Shown here piece after piece: positions 38,076 through 47,379 of a stretch of DNA of 64,000 nucleotides (the stretch's first letter is position 1; every line of letters begins with the position of its first letter). The stretch comes from Thalassobacterium maritimum. GTDB taxonomy: Bacteria; Verrucomicrobiota; Verrucomicrobiia; Opitutales; Coraliomargaritaceae. The translations under genes and the position numbers were made by a program. The DNA is taken from assembly GCF_031127805.1 (NCBI RefSeq), contig NZ_JARXHW010000003.1, forward strand, positions 124,001 to 188,000, written 5' to 3'. The notes below the pieces were generated by a model. That model searched no databases and was not told the origin of the DNA. It saw only the letters and a list, made by a program, of their open reading frames with translations.

Positions 38076-39725
38076 CTAGCGACGCTGAATATTTTCGGTC
38101 CGTTCAAACAGGATAGGATCACGATCGTTAGAATCTCCCTCCAAGTGTTTAAACTCATTCCCTTGGAAAACACCGCCATCGAGATCACTCACGATCGCGG
38201 CAATATCTCCCGAATATTCCACTGTATTGTCTTCAAAGACTAAACCACTACGGCAGCCGCCGATCAGGATCTGCGCCGCCCGATGCTGGCCAAAATGCGC
38301 GCCGAACTTCCCGTTGCGAATGATATTATCACGGACCACTAGGTTCTGATAATACGCGGCCTCGAGCCAGTTGCTGATGTTTGGCGAGAGCTTCAAGGAC
38401 TCCAAACCGGTGTCTTCGATCAAGTTGCCCGAAATCACGCCGTCACTCGCCTTGGTCAAAATTCCACGCGAGCGATTGTGGCCAATCACATTGTTAATCA
38501 CGCGAAAGCCGCGTCCCACTCGGTTGGTCGCGCAGATGACCGAAATATCATCGATCGCAACCGCTTTGTCCAAAGTCACCGTCCACGCCGTGCGAACATT
38601 CCCGGGCAGGATCAGAGTAAATTTCGACTTCGCCGCATCGATCTTGTCTTGTGGGTAATCAGGCTTACGCGCGACGGACAGTGCAGTCGCCACCGCAATC
38701 AACTCACCATTACGCGCCACGACTTCAACCGGATCACCGGGGCGAATGTTGAGCGCATGCTTGGCCAGCACCGTCAACGCCGAGCCTTCGCCCTCGGCGA
38801 CGATGTGATAATCGCCGCGGATGTTTACACCATCATCGCCCATGTAGCCCGCATAGCATTCTTCGATGGTCGGACCAACTTCTGCGTTGATACTGTGATA
38901 GGCATCCCAGTTACTGGAACGCATTCTAGGATAGCCGACCGTCGGGTCGTCTTTCTTACGATCTACCCGGCAACGGTAATATTGTGTGTTACTAGATTCG
39001 TCGCCTAAAAAGCTGAAGCAGTTCGAAGCGTAGACAGTGACATTCTCAAAGCGCATATCACGGCACTTACTGGACACGACTGCATGCGGCGCAAAACGAC
39101 CGCCATCCATACGCTCGCGCTTGGTTTTAACTAACAAGATATCGCCGACTTCGACGAAGTCATCCACGCCGTCCATGTGTTTTTTGCGGTGGATACGCAC
39201 GGTGCGACCGCCGAGCTTCTCGATACGCTTAATATCATGAAAGGTGCGAAAGCCTGGTTTCAACTCATGGGTATCTGCGCCATAAACTTCCGCACTTTTG
39301 GTGGAAAGGTCGTCGATCGGATAGCCCTCGAACACTTCCATTTGAAAATACTCTGGGGTATACTCAGTGATACGGCCCTGTGCATACAGCTTCGGATCAT
39401 AATCAATGCTCACATTCTTAATGGTCAGGCGCTCGCAGTTAGCGAAATCGAGTGCGCGTGTGCGCTCGGTGCACACCAGTTCAGAACCTTGAAAATCAAT
39501 TTCGACGTCCTTCACGCCATTCAATTCCAGGTGCGAGAAATTGACCGGAGTTAAACGATAGACGCCTTTAGGAACTTTGATGCGGGTCTCCCCATTCTCA
39601 ATCGCTTGCGTGATCCAGGCTTGCAGGTCTGGGATCGAGGCAGCACTCGTCGAGCGTTCGATTGTATTTGCCCGACAGGAGCAAAAAAGCGTGATCAATA
39701 GGAACTGTATAAAATATTGTTTCAT
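38076..39725 (-). CDS. exported GH110-like alpha-1,3-galactosidase (possible lipoprotein)
   Basis: About 549 residues from the ATG at 39725; an upstream in-frame start at 39752 would overlap the previous gene. The leader MKQYFIQFLLITLFCSC may be a lipoprotein signal with Cys17 as the lipidated residue. The rest is a right-handed beta-helix (VKDVEIDFQGSELVC, LTIKNVSIDYDPKLY, DMRFENVTVYASNCFSFLGD). GYMGDDGVNIRGDY matches the paired-Asp active-site region of GH110 (compare MDDAVNIHG in the gene at 42604). GH110 enzymes cleave alpha-1,3-galactose, as in blood group B or some algal galactans. It lies 8 bases after a sulfatase gene in the operon and would act outside the inner membrane. Confidence 0.8.
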   Translation of the reverse strand: MKQYFIQFLLITLFCSCRANTIERSTSAASIPDLQAWITQAIENGETRIKVPKGVYRLTPVNFSHLELNGVKDVEIDFQGSELVCTERTRALDFANCERLTIKNVSIDYDPKLYAQGRITEYTPEYFQMEVFEGYPIDDLSTKSAEVYGADTHELKPGFRTFHDIKRIEKLGGRTVRIHRKKHMDGVDDFVEVGDILLVKTKRERMDGGRFAPHAVVSSKCRDMRFENVTVYASNCFSFLGDESSNTQYYRCRVDRKKDDPTVGYPRMRSSNWDAYHSINAEVGPTIEECYAGYMGDDGVNIRGDYHIVAEGEGSALTVLAKHALNIRPGDPVEVVARNGELIAVATALSVARKPDYPQDKIDAAKSKFTLILPGNVRTAWTVTLDKAVAIDDISVICATNRVGRGFRVINNVIGHNRSRGILTKASDGVISGNLIEDTGLESLKLSPNISNWLEAAYYQNLVVRDNIIRNGKFGAHFGQHRAAQILIGGCRSGLVFEDNTVEYSGDIAAIVSDLDGGVFQGNEFKHLEGDSNDRDPILFERTENIQRR

Positions 39726-39733
39726 GACTCTGA

Positions 39734-41194
39734 TTAATTCGTTTTCAGCCAACTATCGTCCGCGCCAATACCGATCAAGCCAGTCTTCAGTTGACGCTGA
39801 AGCGACTCAAGCAGAGGACTAAACTCCGGGTTCGCGGCCAAGTTGTCCATTTCCAGCGCATCGTGTGAGAGCTGGAACATTTGGATGGGAGCCAAGTCAG
39901 GACGTTGCTCTGCTGGCTCTTGATACATCGAAAGCTTCCAACCATCTGGACGAATAACACTCGCCCACAGGACGACTTCTGGCAGCACCGGATTCTGACG
40001 GTCGGGCTTATTGTATTCGATTTGAATGAATTCATTGCGAATTTGCGCCTGCTCACCCGTTAGCAGTGGAAGCATCGAACGACCCATGCCGCCTTCGATC
40101 TCTGGAAACTCCACATCGCCCAAATCGGCACAGGTATAGAATATATCCGCAAGACTCACCAGTGCATCATTCTCAGTCCCAGGCTTTGCCAGTTTGGGGT
40201 AGCGAATGTAAAACGGCACCTTCGCTGATTCTTCCCATGCATGTCGTTTCCAAGCGAAACCGTGCTCGCCATACATCAAGCCATTATCGCTGGTAAAAAT
40301 GATCAGAGTGTTATCGAGTTGGCCACTTTGCTCCAGGGCCTCAAACAGAACGCCCATGCCGTCATCAATATCAGTGATCATCTCACAGTATTGCTCATAC
40401 ATTTCGGTGACGATCGGCAGCTTCTTTTTATTCCTAAAGTAACCTTTTGTCATCTCTAGGTTGGGCCGATCTGGAATGCCATATCCGCGATACTTGCCAC
40501 GATTCCGTTCAGTCATATTCAACGGAGTGTGTGGTGAGAACGGGCTCAGAAACACACAAAACGGCTCATCGGATTCGCCGACAAAGCGTGCAGCTTCGGC
40601 AAACAGAATATCCGTTTGATGCCCTTCAAGCACAATGCGCTCACCATCGACCGAATACTGCTGATCCTGATACAAGTAAGTATTCCACCATTCTTCGTGC
40701 GACATGCCAGGAGTCCTTTTAGCGGGATCAGGCCCTAGATTGACAAACCAACGATTCCATGCCTGACGCGCCTGATTACGGAATTGGTCGCCTTCATAAT
40801 ATTTACCAATCAAAGCGGTATTGTAACCAGCATCCTTAAAGTGCTGTGGCAAATAACTATTGAAGCTGTCTGGATAGTAAAAATTATCCCGGCGCATATG
40901 AACTGTTGAGTATTGCCCCGTAAAGATGGAGGCACGCGAGGGACCACAGACCGGGCTGGTCGCATAGCAATTATTGAAGCGCACGCCTTCGGTGGTAAAT
41001 CGATCCAGATTCGGAGTGACCATGTAAGGGTGCCCCTCACTCTGCAGCATTCCCATGCGTAAGTCATCGGTCATGATGACGAGTATATTAGGCCGCGTCG
41101 CAGAGCCTTCATCCGAGGCGGCGGCCACGCTTCCAGCGACCGCCAGACCAAGCACACATAAAGTTTTCCAGGTTTTCATAATCATCTTAGTCAT
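39734..41194 (-). CDS. exported type I sulfatase
   Basis: A protein of 486 residues with a signal peptide (KTWKTLCVLGLAVAGSVAAA). RPNILVIMTDDLRMGMLQSE supplies the metal-binding Asp pair. CYATSPVCGPSRASIFTGQY holds the C-x-P-x-R core whose Cys becomes formylglycine, and FTSDNGLMYGEHGFAWKRH holds the second Asp-Asn metal site. It should hydrolyse sulfate esters on the glycan in the periplasm or at the surface. Its ATG overlaps the stop of the previous sulfatase gene by 8 bases (ATGACTAA), so the two are coupled. It is only distantly related to that sulfatase and probably attacks a different sulfate position. Confidence 0.92.
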   Translation of the reverse strand: MTKMIMKTWKTLCVLGLAVAGSVAAASDEGSATRPNILVIMTDDLRMGMLQSEGHPYMVTPNLDRFTTEGVRFNNCYATSPVCGPSRASIFTGQYSTVHMRRDNFYYPDSFNSYLPQHFKDAGYNTALIGKYYEGDQFRNQARQAWNRWFVNLGPDPAKRTPGMSHEEWWNTYLYQDQQYSVDGERIVLEGHQTDILFAEAARFVGESDEPFCVFLSPFSPHTPLNMTERNRGKYRGYGIPDRPNLEMTKGYFRNKKKLPIVTEMYEQYCEMITDIDDGMGVLFEALEQSGQLDNTLIIFTSDNGLMYGEHGFAWKRHAWEESAKVPFYIRYPKLAKPGTENDALVSLADIFYTCADLGDVEFPEIEGGMGRSMLPLLTGEQAQIRNEFIQIEYNKPDRQNPVLPEVVLWASVIRPDGWKLSMYQEPAEQRPDLAPIQMFQLSHDALEMDNLAANPEFSPLLESLQRQLKTGLIGIGADDSWLKTN

Positions 41195-42611
41195 ACTCCC
41201 ATTTCAAAACCCAAGGGTCTTTTGTCTCTTTTTGAAATTCTTTCAATTGCGCCGAGTAAGCTTTCACCATTTCGGAATATTCAGGATGTGAGGCCAAATT
41301 CACCACTTCATCAGGATCGTTTTCCACATCATACAGTTCGAACTGTGGACGCTGCAAGTAGTCAGCGACCTTGCGTGCGCCAAAATACTCCGAATTATCA
41401 CGACGAACCGCCTGCCATGAGGCGGAATCCCATAAGTCCGAGGCGAAGGGATACGGGATCTGATACGCCACATTCCATATAAATTTATACTTCTTGGTGC
41501 GAATCACACGCATGGGATAGTAATTGGTAATCTCATGAAAGGTATGCGAAGCAAAGATCTCACTACGTCCCTCATAGTCGGCGCTTCGTTCCAATAAGGG
41601 CAGAAAAGACTCACCCTGGAACTCAGCGTCAGCAGGCGTCGCACCAGCAAAGTCCAGTAGCGTCGGCGTGATATCGACCCAGCTAACCAACTCGTCCACC
41701 ACCTCGCCGCCGCTGGCAGATTCGGGCATTTTCACGATAAAAGGTAAGCGCATACCGGCATCATACAGCGTCGTCTTAGAACCAGGAAACGCCGCGCCAT
41801 TGTCCGCCATATAAATGATCAAGGTGCTATCATATTTCCCCTCCTCTTTCAGAACGTCGATCAAACGCCCAATGCCGCGATCCAGACGCGCAATGGATTG
41901 ATAATACTGTGCCAGCTCGGCTCGCACTTCCGGCGTGTCGCTCAAGAAGGAAGGCACGATCACCTCATCCTCGGAGAACGTCTGCTCGGTATCGCCCGCA
42001 AACGCGTTGTCAGGGTTTCCGAAGGTGTTTGGACGATGAGGATGCGTATTCACCGTGCGCTCATCGCGGTGCGGATTAAAGGAACACCAATAAAGAAAAA
42101 ACGGCCCTTCTTCAGCGATAAACTCGCGGCACGACTCTGAGGCGGCCACATCATCACGGTCAAACTCACGTTGATCCACGCCAAAATCGAATGGATAAAC
42201 CGATTCCGGCGCATAGTGTTTTTTGCCAACCCGCCCCGTGCGGTAGCCAGCCTCTGACAACATTGCTGGCAAGCTTCGCACAGTATCATAACTTGAAAAA
42301 TGATGATAGGAATGGGTATGCCCAAAGGTTCCATTAGCATGATTATGCAAGCCCGTCAAGATGGTGGAACGACTCGCAGCACACGATGCCGAGGTGCAAA
42401 ATGCATTCGTAAAGCGTAAACCACTCTCCGCGAGGCGATCCAAATTCGGCGTCTGCACAACAGGATTGCCATAGCTACCAAGCGCCTCACGGCCATGGTC
42501 GTCAGACATCATAATCACTACATTATAGCGCGGCGCTTCAACGACTTCTGCAAATGAACAGCTGGCCAGCACCAATGAGCAGACCGCGGGAAACAATATA
42601 CGCTTAATCAT
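41187..42611 (-). CDS. exported type I sulfatase, paralogue of the cytosolic one
   Basis: About 474 residues from the ATG at 42611; a longer frame begins at 42665 deep inside the preceding gene. The chosen start gives a signal peptide (MIKRILFPAVCSLVLASCSF, which could also be read as a lipoprotein leader). NVVIMMSDDHGREALGSYG, FCTSASCAASRSTILTGLHN (C-x-A-x-R core) and YMADNGAAFPGSKTTLYDAG match the product at 27480-28835 closely along the whole length, except that one has no leader. It overlaps the GH110 gene stop by 8 bases and the next sulfatase start by 8 bases. It should act on the same linkage as its paralogue but outside the cytoplasm. Confidence 0.92.
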   Translation of the reverse strand: MIKRILFPAVCSLVLASCSFAEVVEAPRYNVVIMMSDDHGREALGSYGNPVVQTPNLDRLAESGLRFTNAFCTSASCAASRSTILTGLHNHANGTFGHTHSYHHFSSYDTVRSLPAMLSEAGYRTGRVGKKHYAPESVYPFDFGVDQREFDRDDVAASESCREFIAEEGPFFLYWCSFNPHRDERTVNTHPHRPNTFGNPDNAFAGDTEQTFSEDEVIVPSFLSDTPEVRAELAQYYQSIARLDRGIGRLIDVLKEEGKYDSTLIIYMADNGAAFPGSKTTLYDAGMRLPFIVKMPESASGGEVVDELVSWVDITPTLLDFAGATPADAEFQGESFLPLLERSADYEGRSEIFASHTFHEITNYYPMRVIRTKKYKFIWNVAYQIPYPFASDLWDSASWQAVRRDNSEYFGARKVADYLQRPQFELYDVENDPDEVVNLASHPEYSEMVKAYSAQLKEFQKETKDPWVLKWEYD

Positions 42612-44244
42612 CGGATACAACCTCCACTCCTTCGACACGTCCAAGACCAACATGCGGGCCCACATTTAAAGAGGCAGACACCTCCGACTGGATCTCATTA
42701 CTATAAAAATCTAAAACTCCCAGATTATCGACCGCCAGCAAATTAGTGTGTACTAATTCGAACTGATTCTCTCGAACTATCACTTTCTGATGGTAAGGCT
42801 CACTTTTGCCATCAGGAAAGCTATGCGCAGTCACTTCGATCACTGGCCGACCTGTCGCATAGCCGCAACGCTCAAAGGTGCAGCCCGAAACCTCGATATA
42901 TTGAGAGGGGCCAGACTCGTGCCATTTACCATCCACTGCACCACTGACACGCACGGCTTGCCACGGAGTACGAAAATGCGAATCGATAATCCGGCACGCC
43001 CCATAGGCATTGAACAATACACCGCGCGAACGATTATCGCGCATTGTGCAATTTTTAATGAGCACATTAAAATCATACTCTGCTCGCATCACGAGCAATT
43101 GCTCCAAGTCCAATTCATCTGGCAGCCAATCGAAAGTCACTTCTATGATTTCACAATTAAGCATCTCTGCCTTCACAATATTCGCTTCGAATAAAGGGTT
43201 TAAGGTGCGCGCACAAAAAAATCCTGCGGTATCTCCCGTCTTCAGATTTTGCACGCCCCACTGCTGATGATGCATAATTCTCAATCGCAGTGTATTCGTC
43301 AGCGGCGCGGGCTCTGGCCGCAGAAAAGCACCATGAATATTAACCGCATCATCCATCTGCCCTTCCATCACACAGTCCTCGATGCTCACGTGCCCCAAGC
43401 AATCGACAAAGTGAAATGCATCCACAAAAACTGAAAACACGCGCCCCGAATCAGGCCGGCAGAGGACACGGACCTGCCTCAAATGAACATCACGGCAGGT
43501 TTGTGCGATCACTCCCATGCCGCCCGAATGATAAATATCAATCGCCTCCAACGTAGTTGAATCCGTATCAATCAAAACGATACTCGGCGACCAACGCTGC
43601 TCGTGCTTGATAACGACCAAATTACCAACAGTAAATGTATTGTCAGGATTGTAAGCACTAAACAAACGCACAAGCCCCGTGCCAAGCGACTCGGCTCGGC
43701 TACCGTCACGGAAGCCAAAATTATCACGTGCTCCCGCAGCGGGTGCCCGCGTTTGAGCATCAAACTCCAAAAGATTATCGATCTTTTTTGAATAGAAATG
43801 ATCGCCAGTAAAAACCAAGTGCTCCGCCTCTACCTCGACTGGAAAATTCGTATCAAAACTCAGATCCAGGTAGCCCTCTCCCACGGCAACAATCTCGGCC
43901 TGACTCAGAAAGGGACGGTCCCAGTCAATCTTCAGATTTCGAATCGTAATATTCTTACAGTCTTTCAGGTAAAACGGGATCACACGACCGTGAAAAATCA
44001 ACTCCGCCCCATTCCCTTCGACAATAATATTTTCTAATCCTTCCAGATCGAAAAGCATGCGCTTCATACCAGAATCGTGATTCGATATATTACAGTATTT
44101 CTCTGCCAAATAGTCAGGCACGATGTGATGTACCCCTGCAGGCAGCTCAATTAACTGAGTCTCTCCCGCACGACAGGCACGGACAGCTTCAGCCATCTGC
44201 TCTGAAAAACTTAAAGTCACTTCTTTGATCGATTCTTTAATCAT
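42604..44244 (-). CDS. GH110 alpha-1,3-galactosidase, cytoplasmic
   Basis: A protein of 546 residues without a signal peptide. It is a right-handed beta-helix protein: LENIIVEGNGAELIFHGRVI, CKNITIRNLKIDWDRPFLSQ, STTLEAIDIYHSGGMGVIAQ. DCVMEGQMDDAVNIHGAFLR is the GH110 active-site segment, with a pair of Asp residues, and CTMRDNRSRGVLFNAYG is a further typical block. The family releases alpha-1,3-linked galactose. Its start overlaps the MFS gene stop by 8 bases (ATGATTAA), and the next sulfatase start overlaps its own stop by the same 8 bases, so expression of transporter, GH110 and sulfatases is tightly linked. It probably acts on imported oligosaccharides. Confidence 0.9.
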   Translation of the reverse strand: MIKESIKEVTLSFSEQMAEAVRACRAGETQLIELPAGVHHIVPDYLAEKYCNISNHDSGMKRMLFDLEGLENIIVEGNGAELIFHGRVIPFYLKDCKNITIRNLKIDWDRPFLSQAEIVAVGEGYLDLSFDTNFPVEVEAEHLVFTGDHFYSKKIDNLLEFDAQTRAPAAGARDNFGFRDGSRAESLGTGLVRLFSAYNPDNTFTVGNLVVIKHEQRWSPSIVLIDTDSTTLEAIDIYHSGGMGVIAQTCRDVHLRQVRVLCRPDSGRVFSVFVDAFHFVDCLGHVSIEDCVMEGQMDDAVNIHGAFLRPEPAPLTNTLRLRIMHHQQWGVQNLKTGDTAGFFCARTLNPLFEANIVKAEMLNCEIIEVTFDWLPDELDLEQLLVMRAEYDFNVLIKNCTMRDNRSRGVLFNAYGACRIIDSHFRTPWQAVRVSGAVDGKWHESGPSQYIEVSGCTFERCGYATGRPVIEVTAHSFPDGKSEPYHQKVIVRENQFELVHTNLLAVDNLGVLDFYSNEIQSEVSASLNVGPHVGLGRVEGVEVVSDD

Positions 44245-45697
44245 TAGTCTTCTCCTTATTCTCTTCCTCTTCTTCTGCGTTCACACGAGCTTTGAGCTCT
44301 GCTTGGATTTCGCGCACACGACTTTCTTTCAGCGGATAGACCAGCAATAAAAGAAAAGCCAAAGAGATCGAAACCACAGGTATTAAAGTAAAAAATAGTC
44401 GCATGTAGAAAATCGCTTGCGGCGACTGATCCGTGCCTAGGTCGACATTAAAGCCTGACCAGGTTAATACATAGCCAGACACTACCAGAGCCAGCGAGAC
44501 CCCGAGTTTAAACACCCAGCTATACACCGCACTATACATGCCCTCACGGCGCTCCCCGGTCTTTAACTCATCAAGATCCACAATATCTGGAATCATGGCA
44601 TTAATTAACGTCCACGTCGCAGCGAGGCCGCCCGACATCACAATCCCAGGAATGATGCTCAACCACGGATTATCCGGCGTAAAACAGACCCACTTCAAGC
44701 CTGATCCAATGATCGCTAAAACCATCGCCACCAGTAGCGTCTCCCGCTTCCCCAACTGGCTAGAAACCTTCGCTAACACAGGCACAAAGAGCATAGTGCA
44801 CACTTGCGAACTAATACCTCCGACAGCCATCAAGGTGCCAAGCGACTCACCCTTCACGCCACCAAAAATATGATAGACAGTTACATAATATCCTAGATGC
44901 CCGACTAGCATGAGTCCAATTAGCATCAACACCGTGATGCCAATCAGGATTTGAAAAGGCAGCTCACGAATCGTTTCCATAAAGCTCTTAACCAAAGAAA
45001 CCTTCGCCACCCGCTTGCCCTTCTTTTGCCGGTCCAAGACGCTCTGATGTTCACGCGCAAATAGCGCTGGAACAATCCCCGCAGAAAAAATCAACACCGC
45101 TGCAATGATCCCAGCGTAGCGCATGCCATGCGCCATATCGTCAAAGCGATCGAGCGAGATAAACCAATAGATACCCGAGATCAAAAAAGCACCAACCTGG
45201 CTAATTACAGTCCGATAGGCCACCACCGCAGTGCGCTCATTATAATCAGGACTCATCTCCATTCCCAAGGCCATGTAGGGCACTGAAAAAACCGTAAATG
45301 CGAGAAAGAAGACTAACGAGGTGCAAAGGAACCACAAAAAGTAGCCCATTTCAGATAGCCCTGCAGGAAACAGCCAAATAGCCGCAAAGGTGATCGCACT
45401 TAGCATCGCCCCTAAAGCAATCCAAGGCCGCCGCCGCCCCCAACGTGAACGCGTGTTATCCGTAATGTTCCCCATCATTGGGTCCGTGACCGCATCCCAG
45501 AGGCGCGACCCGCCCAAGACCCAACTAACTAAGCGCGGATCCACGCCCATGCAGTCGTTAAATATCGGATTGGCAAACTGGTTCACACCACGAACCATCA
45601 CTACATACGACATCATGCCGCTGCCGTAAGCCATCTTCTGTAAAAAACCAATCTTTTCAGAGCTAGATTTTGTGCCAGTAATCGGAGGGGAATCCAT
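44237..45697 (-). CDS. MFS sugar:cation symporter, GPH (MelB-like) family
   Basis: A protein of 486 residues with about 12 membrane helices. LGGSRLWDAVTDPMMGNITD followed by RSRWGRRRPW is the hallmark of the glycoside-pentoside-hexuronide:cation symporters, in which the Asp residues bind the coupling cation. ATWTLINAMIPDIVDLDELK in the second half is another GPH block. It should import a galactoside or related oligosaccharide with sodium or protons. It heads the operon MFS-GH110-sulfatase-sulfatase-GH110-GH36 and has a LacI-type box 103 bases upstream of the start. A charged tail (KARVNAEEEEENKEKTND) follows the last helix. Confidence 0.92.
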   Translation of the reverse strand: MDSPPITGTKSSSEKIGFLQKMAYGSGMMSYVVMVRGVNQFANPIFNDCMGVDPRLVSWVLGGSRLWDAVTDPMMGNITDNTRSRWGRRRPWIALGAMLSAITFAAIWLFPAGLSEMGYFLWFLCTSLVFFLAFTVFSVPYMALGMEMSPDYNERTAVVAYRTVISQVGAFLISGIYWFISLDRFDDMAHGMRYAGIIAAVLIFSAGIVPALFAREHQSVLDRQKKGKRVAKVSLVKSFMETIRELPFQILIGITVLMLIGLMLVGHLGYYVTVYHIFGGVKGESLGTLMAVGGISSQVCTMLFVPVLAKVSSQLGKRETLLVAMVLAIIGSGLKWVCFTPDNPWLSIIPGIVMSGGLAATWTLINAMIPDIVDLDELKTGERREGMYSAVYSWVFKLGVSLALVVSGYVLTWSGFNVDLGTDQSPQAIFYMRLFFTLIPVVSISLAFLLLLVYPLKESRVREIQAELKARVNAEEEEENKEKTND

Positions 45698-45800
45698 ACA
45701 AAGTTAAAAGTAATAAGAGAGAAAAAGCAAAACTGCGTAAGTCCTGCTAAGTATCTACCTATCCCCCCAACTCAGGCAATTGTTTGTAAAAGTAGAGAAA

Positions 45801-45812
45801 GTTTACGTAACT
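45801..45812. promoter_or_regulatory. putative LacI-type operator before the MFS-GH110-sulfatase operon
   Basis: GTTTACGTAACT has the TTACGTAA core at 45803-45810. It lies upstream of the six-gene operon and just past the end of the regulator gene. Confidence 0.6.
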
Positions 45813-45837
45813 CTAAGGCTATCTCTGCAACACAAAC

Positions 45838-46926
45838 TCACTGCATTAATGCCATATTATATAAACTACGATCACTTACAGCAGGCCCCACACGCCGCGT
45901 CGTCGCCCCTTCAATCCAGAGCCCCTCACAAACAAGTTTAACTGGACTATCGGGCACGCCCTTTGTGCGCGTATTCATTAAACCTACCATCGCATTGATC
46001 GCGGTTTCACCTAAAAAGTGGGCTTTTTGGTCAATACCTGAAAATTCCAGCTCAACGTCAGGAACCTCTAAACGGTCGAGTAAAGCAAAGCCAAGCTCTT
46101 CGGGACATTTAAAGCCTGCCTTTTGAAGTAAAGTAAAATCTGCCGGCAAACCAATCACTGCATCAATTTGATTGGTCTCAACCCAAGCTTTATATGCCTG
46201 AGACTCATCCTCCTCACCATGCAAAAAGAACGGGATCTCGTGCCCCTCGAGGCAATTTTTCAACCACAGCAAATACGCTCCGGTCCAACGGTGCCGATTG
46301 CGCGCCTCCGTCAAACGAGACAAAGACAATCCAATTCGTTTATAGCCTAGAGACTCCAAACGATAGAGCACTTCAAACATAGAAGTAAAATGGTTATGTC
46401 GCACCGAAGTCATACGCGGCGAATCCAACAACTCATCTACAGCGACCACGCTAAAGTGCTTCCAATCCATATCAATACAGCGTTGCCCCTCTAACAGTAA
46501 ATTTTCCCCCGTGGGCGCAATTAAAACTCCATTAATTCCTCTCGCAAATAGCATTTTCGACATGTCAGTCCTAGGTTGTAGTGCCCAAAAAGGCTCTAGC
46601 TCAAAGCCCAGTGCATTGGCACGTGCCCGAGCCCCTTCAAAACAACCGACGATATGTGAGAAACGCTTCCAACCATGCTCTGAATCATGCGTTGTTAAAA
46701 ATGCAAGACGCTCACCGTCTGCAGACCTTGTTTTGGCCACCGCCGCCATAGCCATAGAAACATTAGGGTCGGGCACATAGCCTAATTCTTCCGCAATTTG
46801 CTGAATCCGTTCACGATTCTTATTAGAAACACCTGCCACCCCGCGCAAGGCCTTTGAGACTGTCATACGCGACACGCCCGCCTGCTCTGCGATGGCCCTC
46901 ATGGAAACTTTACCTGCTTTCTTCAT
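45838..46926 (-). CDS. LacI family transcriptional regulator
   Basis: A protein of 362 residues. Residues 1-60 form the LacI headpiece (VSMRAIAEQAGVSRMTVSKA, then LRGVAGVSNKNRERIQQIAE with the hinge GYVPDPNV). The rest is a periplasmic-binding-protein-like sensor (NGVLIAPTGENLLLEGQ, DAVIGLPADFTLLQKAGFK, EELGFALLDRLEVPDVELEFSGID). Such proteins bind a sugar and release, or sometimes engage, palindromic DNA with a central CG. Nine boxes with TTACGTAA or TTACATAA cores lie before the glycan genes of this window, one of them 306 bases upstream of this gene, so it is the likely regulator of bases 25377-64000. The effector sugar is unknown. Confidence 0.93.
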   Translation of the reverse strand: MKKAGKVSMRAIAEQAGVSRMTVSKALRGVAGVSNKNRERIQQIAEELGYVPDPNVSMAMAAVAKTRSADGERLAFLTTHDSEHGWKRFSHIVGCFEGARARANALGFELEPFWALQPRTDMSKMLFARGINGVLIAPTGENLLLEGQRCIDMDWKHFSVVAVDELLDSPRMTSVRHNHFTSMFEVLYRLESLGYKRIGLSLSRLTEARNRHRWTGAYLLWLKNCLEGHEIPFFLHGEEDESQAYKAWVETNQIDAVIGLPADFTLLQKAGFKCPEELGFALLDRLEVPDVELEFSGIDQKAHFLGETAINAMVGLMNTRTKGVPDSPVKLVCEGLWIEGATTRRVGPAVSDRSLYNMALMQ

Positions 46927-47232
46927 TAGGTGATTGGCTGGACTGATGAATCAAAATCGAACTAGCGATTTAGCGAAAATTAGTGAAACAGTAAGTTGAT
47001 ATCAGATACTGCGAACATCAAGCGCGGACCTCAAATAAACACGAGCTAAGGCTGCCTAATCCGCACAACTTTTTAGCAGTAATTAACCGATACCGTCGCC
47101 GACACACGCCAGCTCCCAAACAAACAAGCCCGATCGAGCAAATCTGACTCTATGCGCAGTCGATCCCATCGTATTTAATCACTAAATGTGGACCGGATTC
47201 ACATGGATCAAAATACATTCTACAGCCAAAGA

Positions 47233-47244
47233 GTTTACGTAAGA
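47233..47244. promoter_or_regulatory. putative LacI-type operator upstream of the regulator gene
   Basis: GTTTACGTAAGA has the TTACGTAA core at 47235-47242 but an imperfect right flank. It lies about 306 bases before the LacI start, farther than the other boxes from their genes. Confidence 0.45.
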
Positions 47245-47313
47245 CGAGTCGCTCGGCACTCCATCAGGATCACATGACAAATGGGCCTGAAATTCATCCA
47301 TTTAAACAACAGC

Positions 47314-47348
47314 AAAAAAACGGGCACAGCCAATTTGGCTGTGCCCGT
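47314..47348 (-). terminator. factor-independent terminator of the PEP-CTERM gene
   Basis: Arms CGGGCACAGCCA (47321-47332) and TGGCTGTGCCCG (47336-47347) pair perfectly with a 3-base loop. On the minus strand a run of seven T residues follows. Confidence 0.9.
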
Positions 47349-47379
47349 AAAGAACTTACTCTTGTGCGATGAAAGATAC

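Larger units (their letters stand above)
46927..47379. other. 453-base intergenic region upstream of the LacI gene
   Basis: No gene is supported. It contains the LacI-type box at 47233-47244 and, at the far end, the terminator of the PEP-CTERM gene. The remainder shows nothing I can name. Confidence 0.5.

Noticed and set aside
38478..39008. Plus-strand open frame of 176 codons
   Set aside because: Antisense to the GH110-like gene, whose motifs are clear; no independent support.
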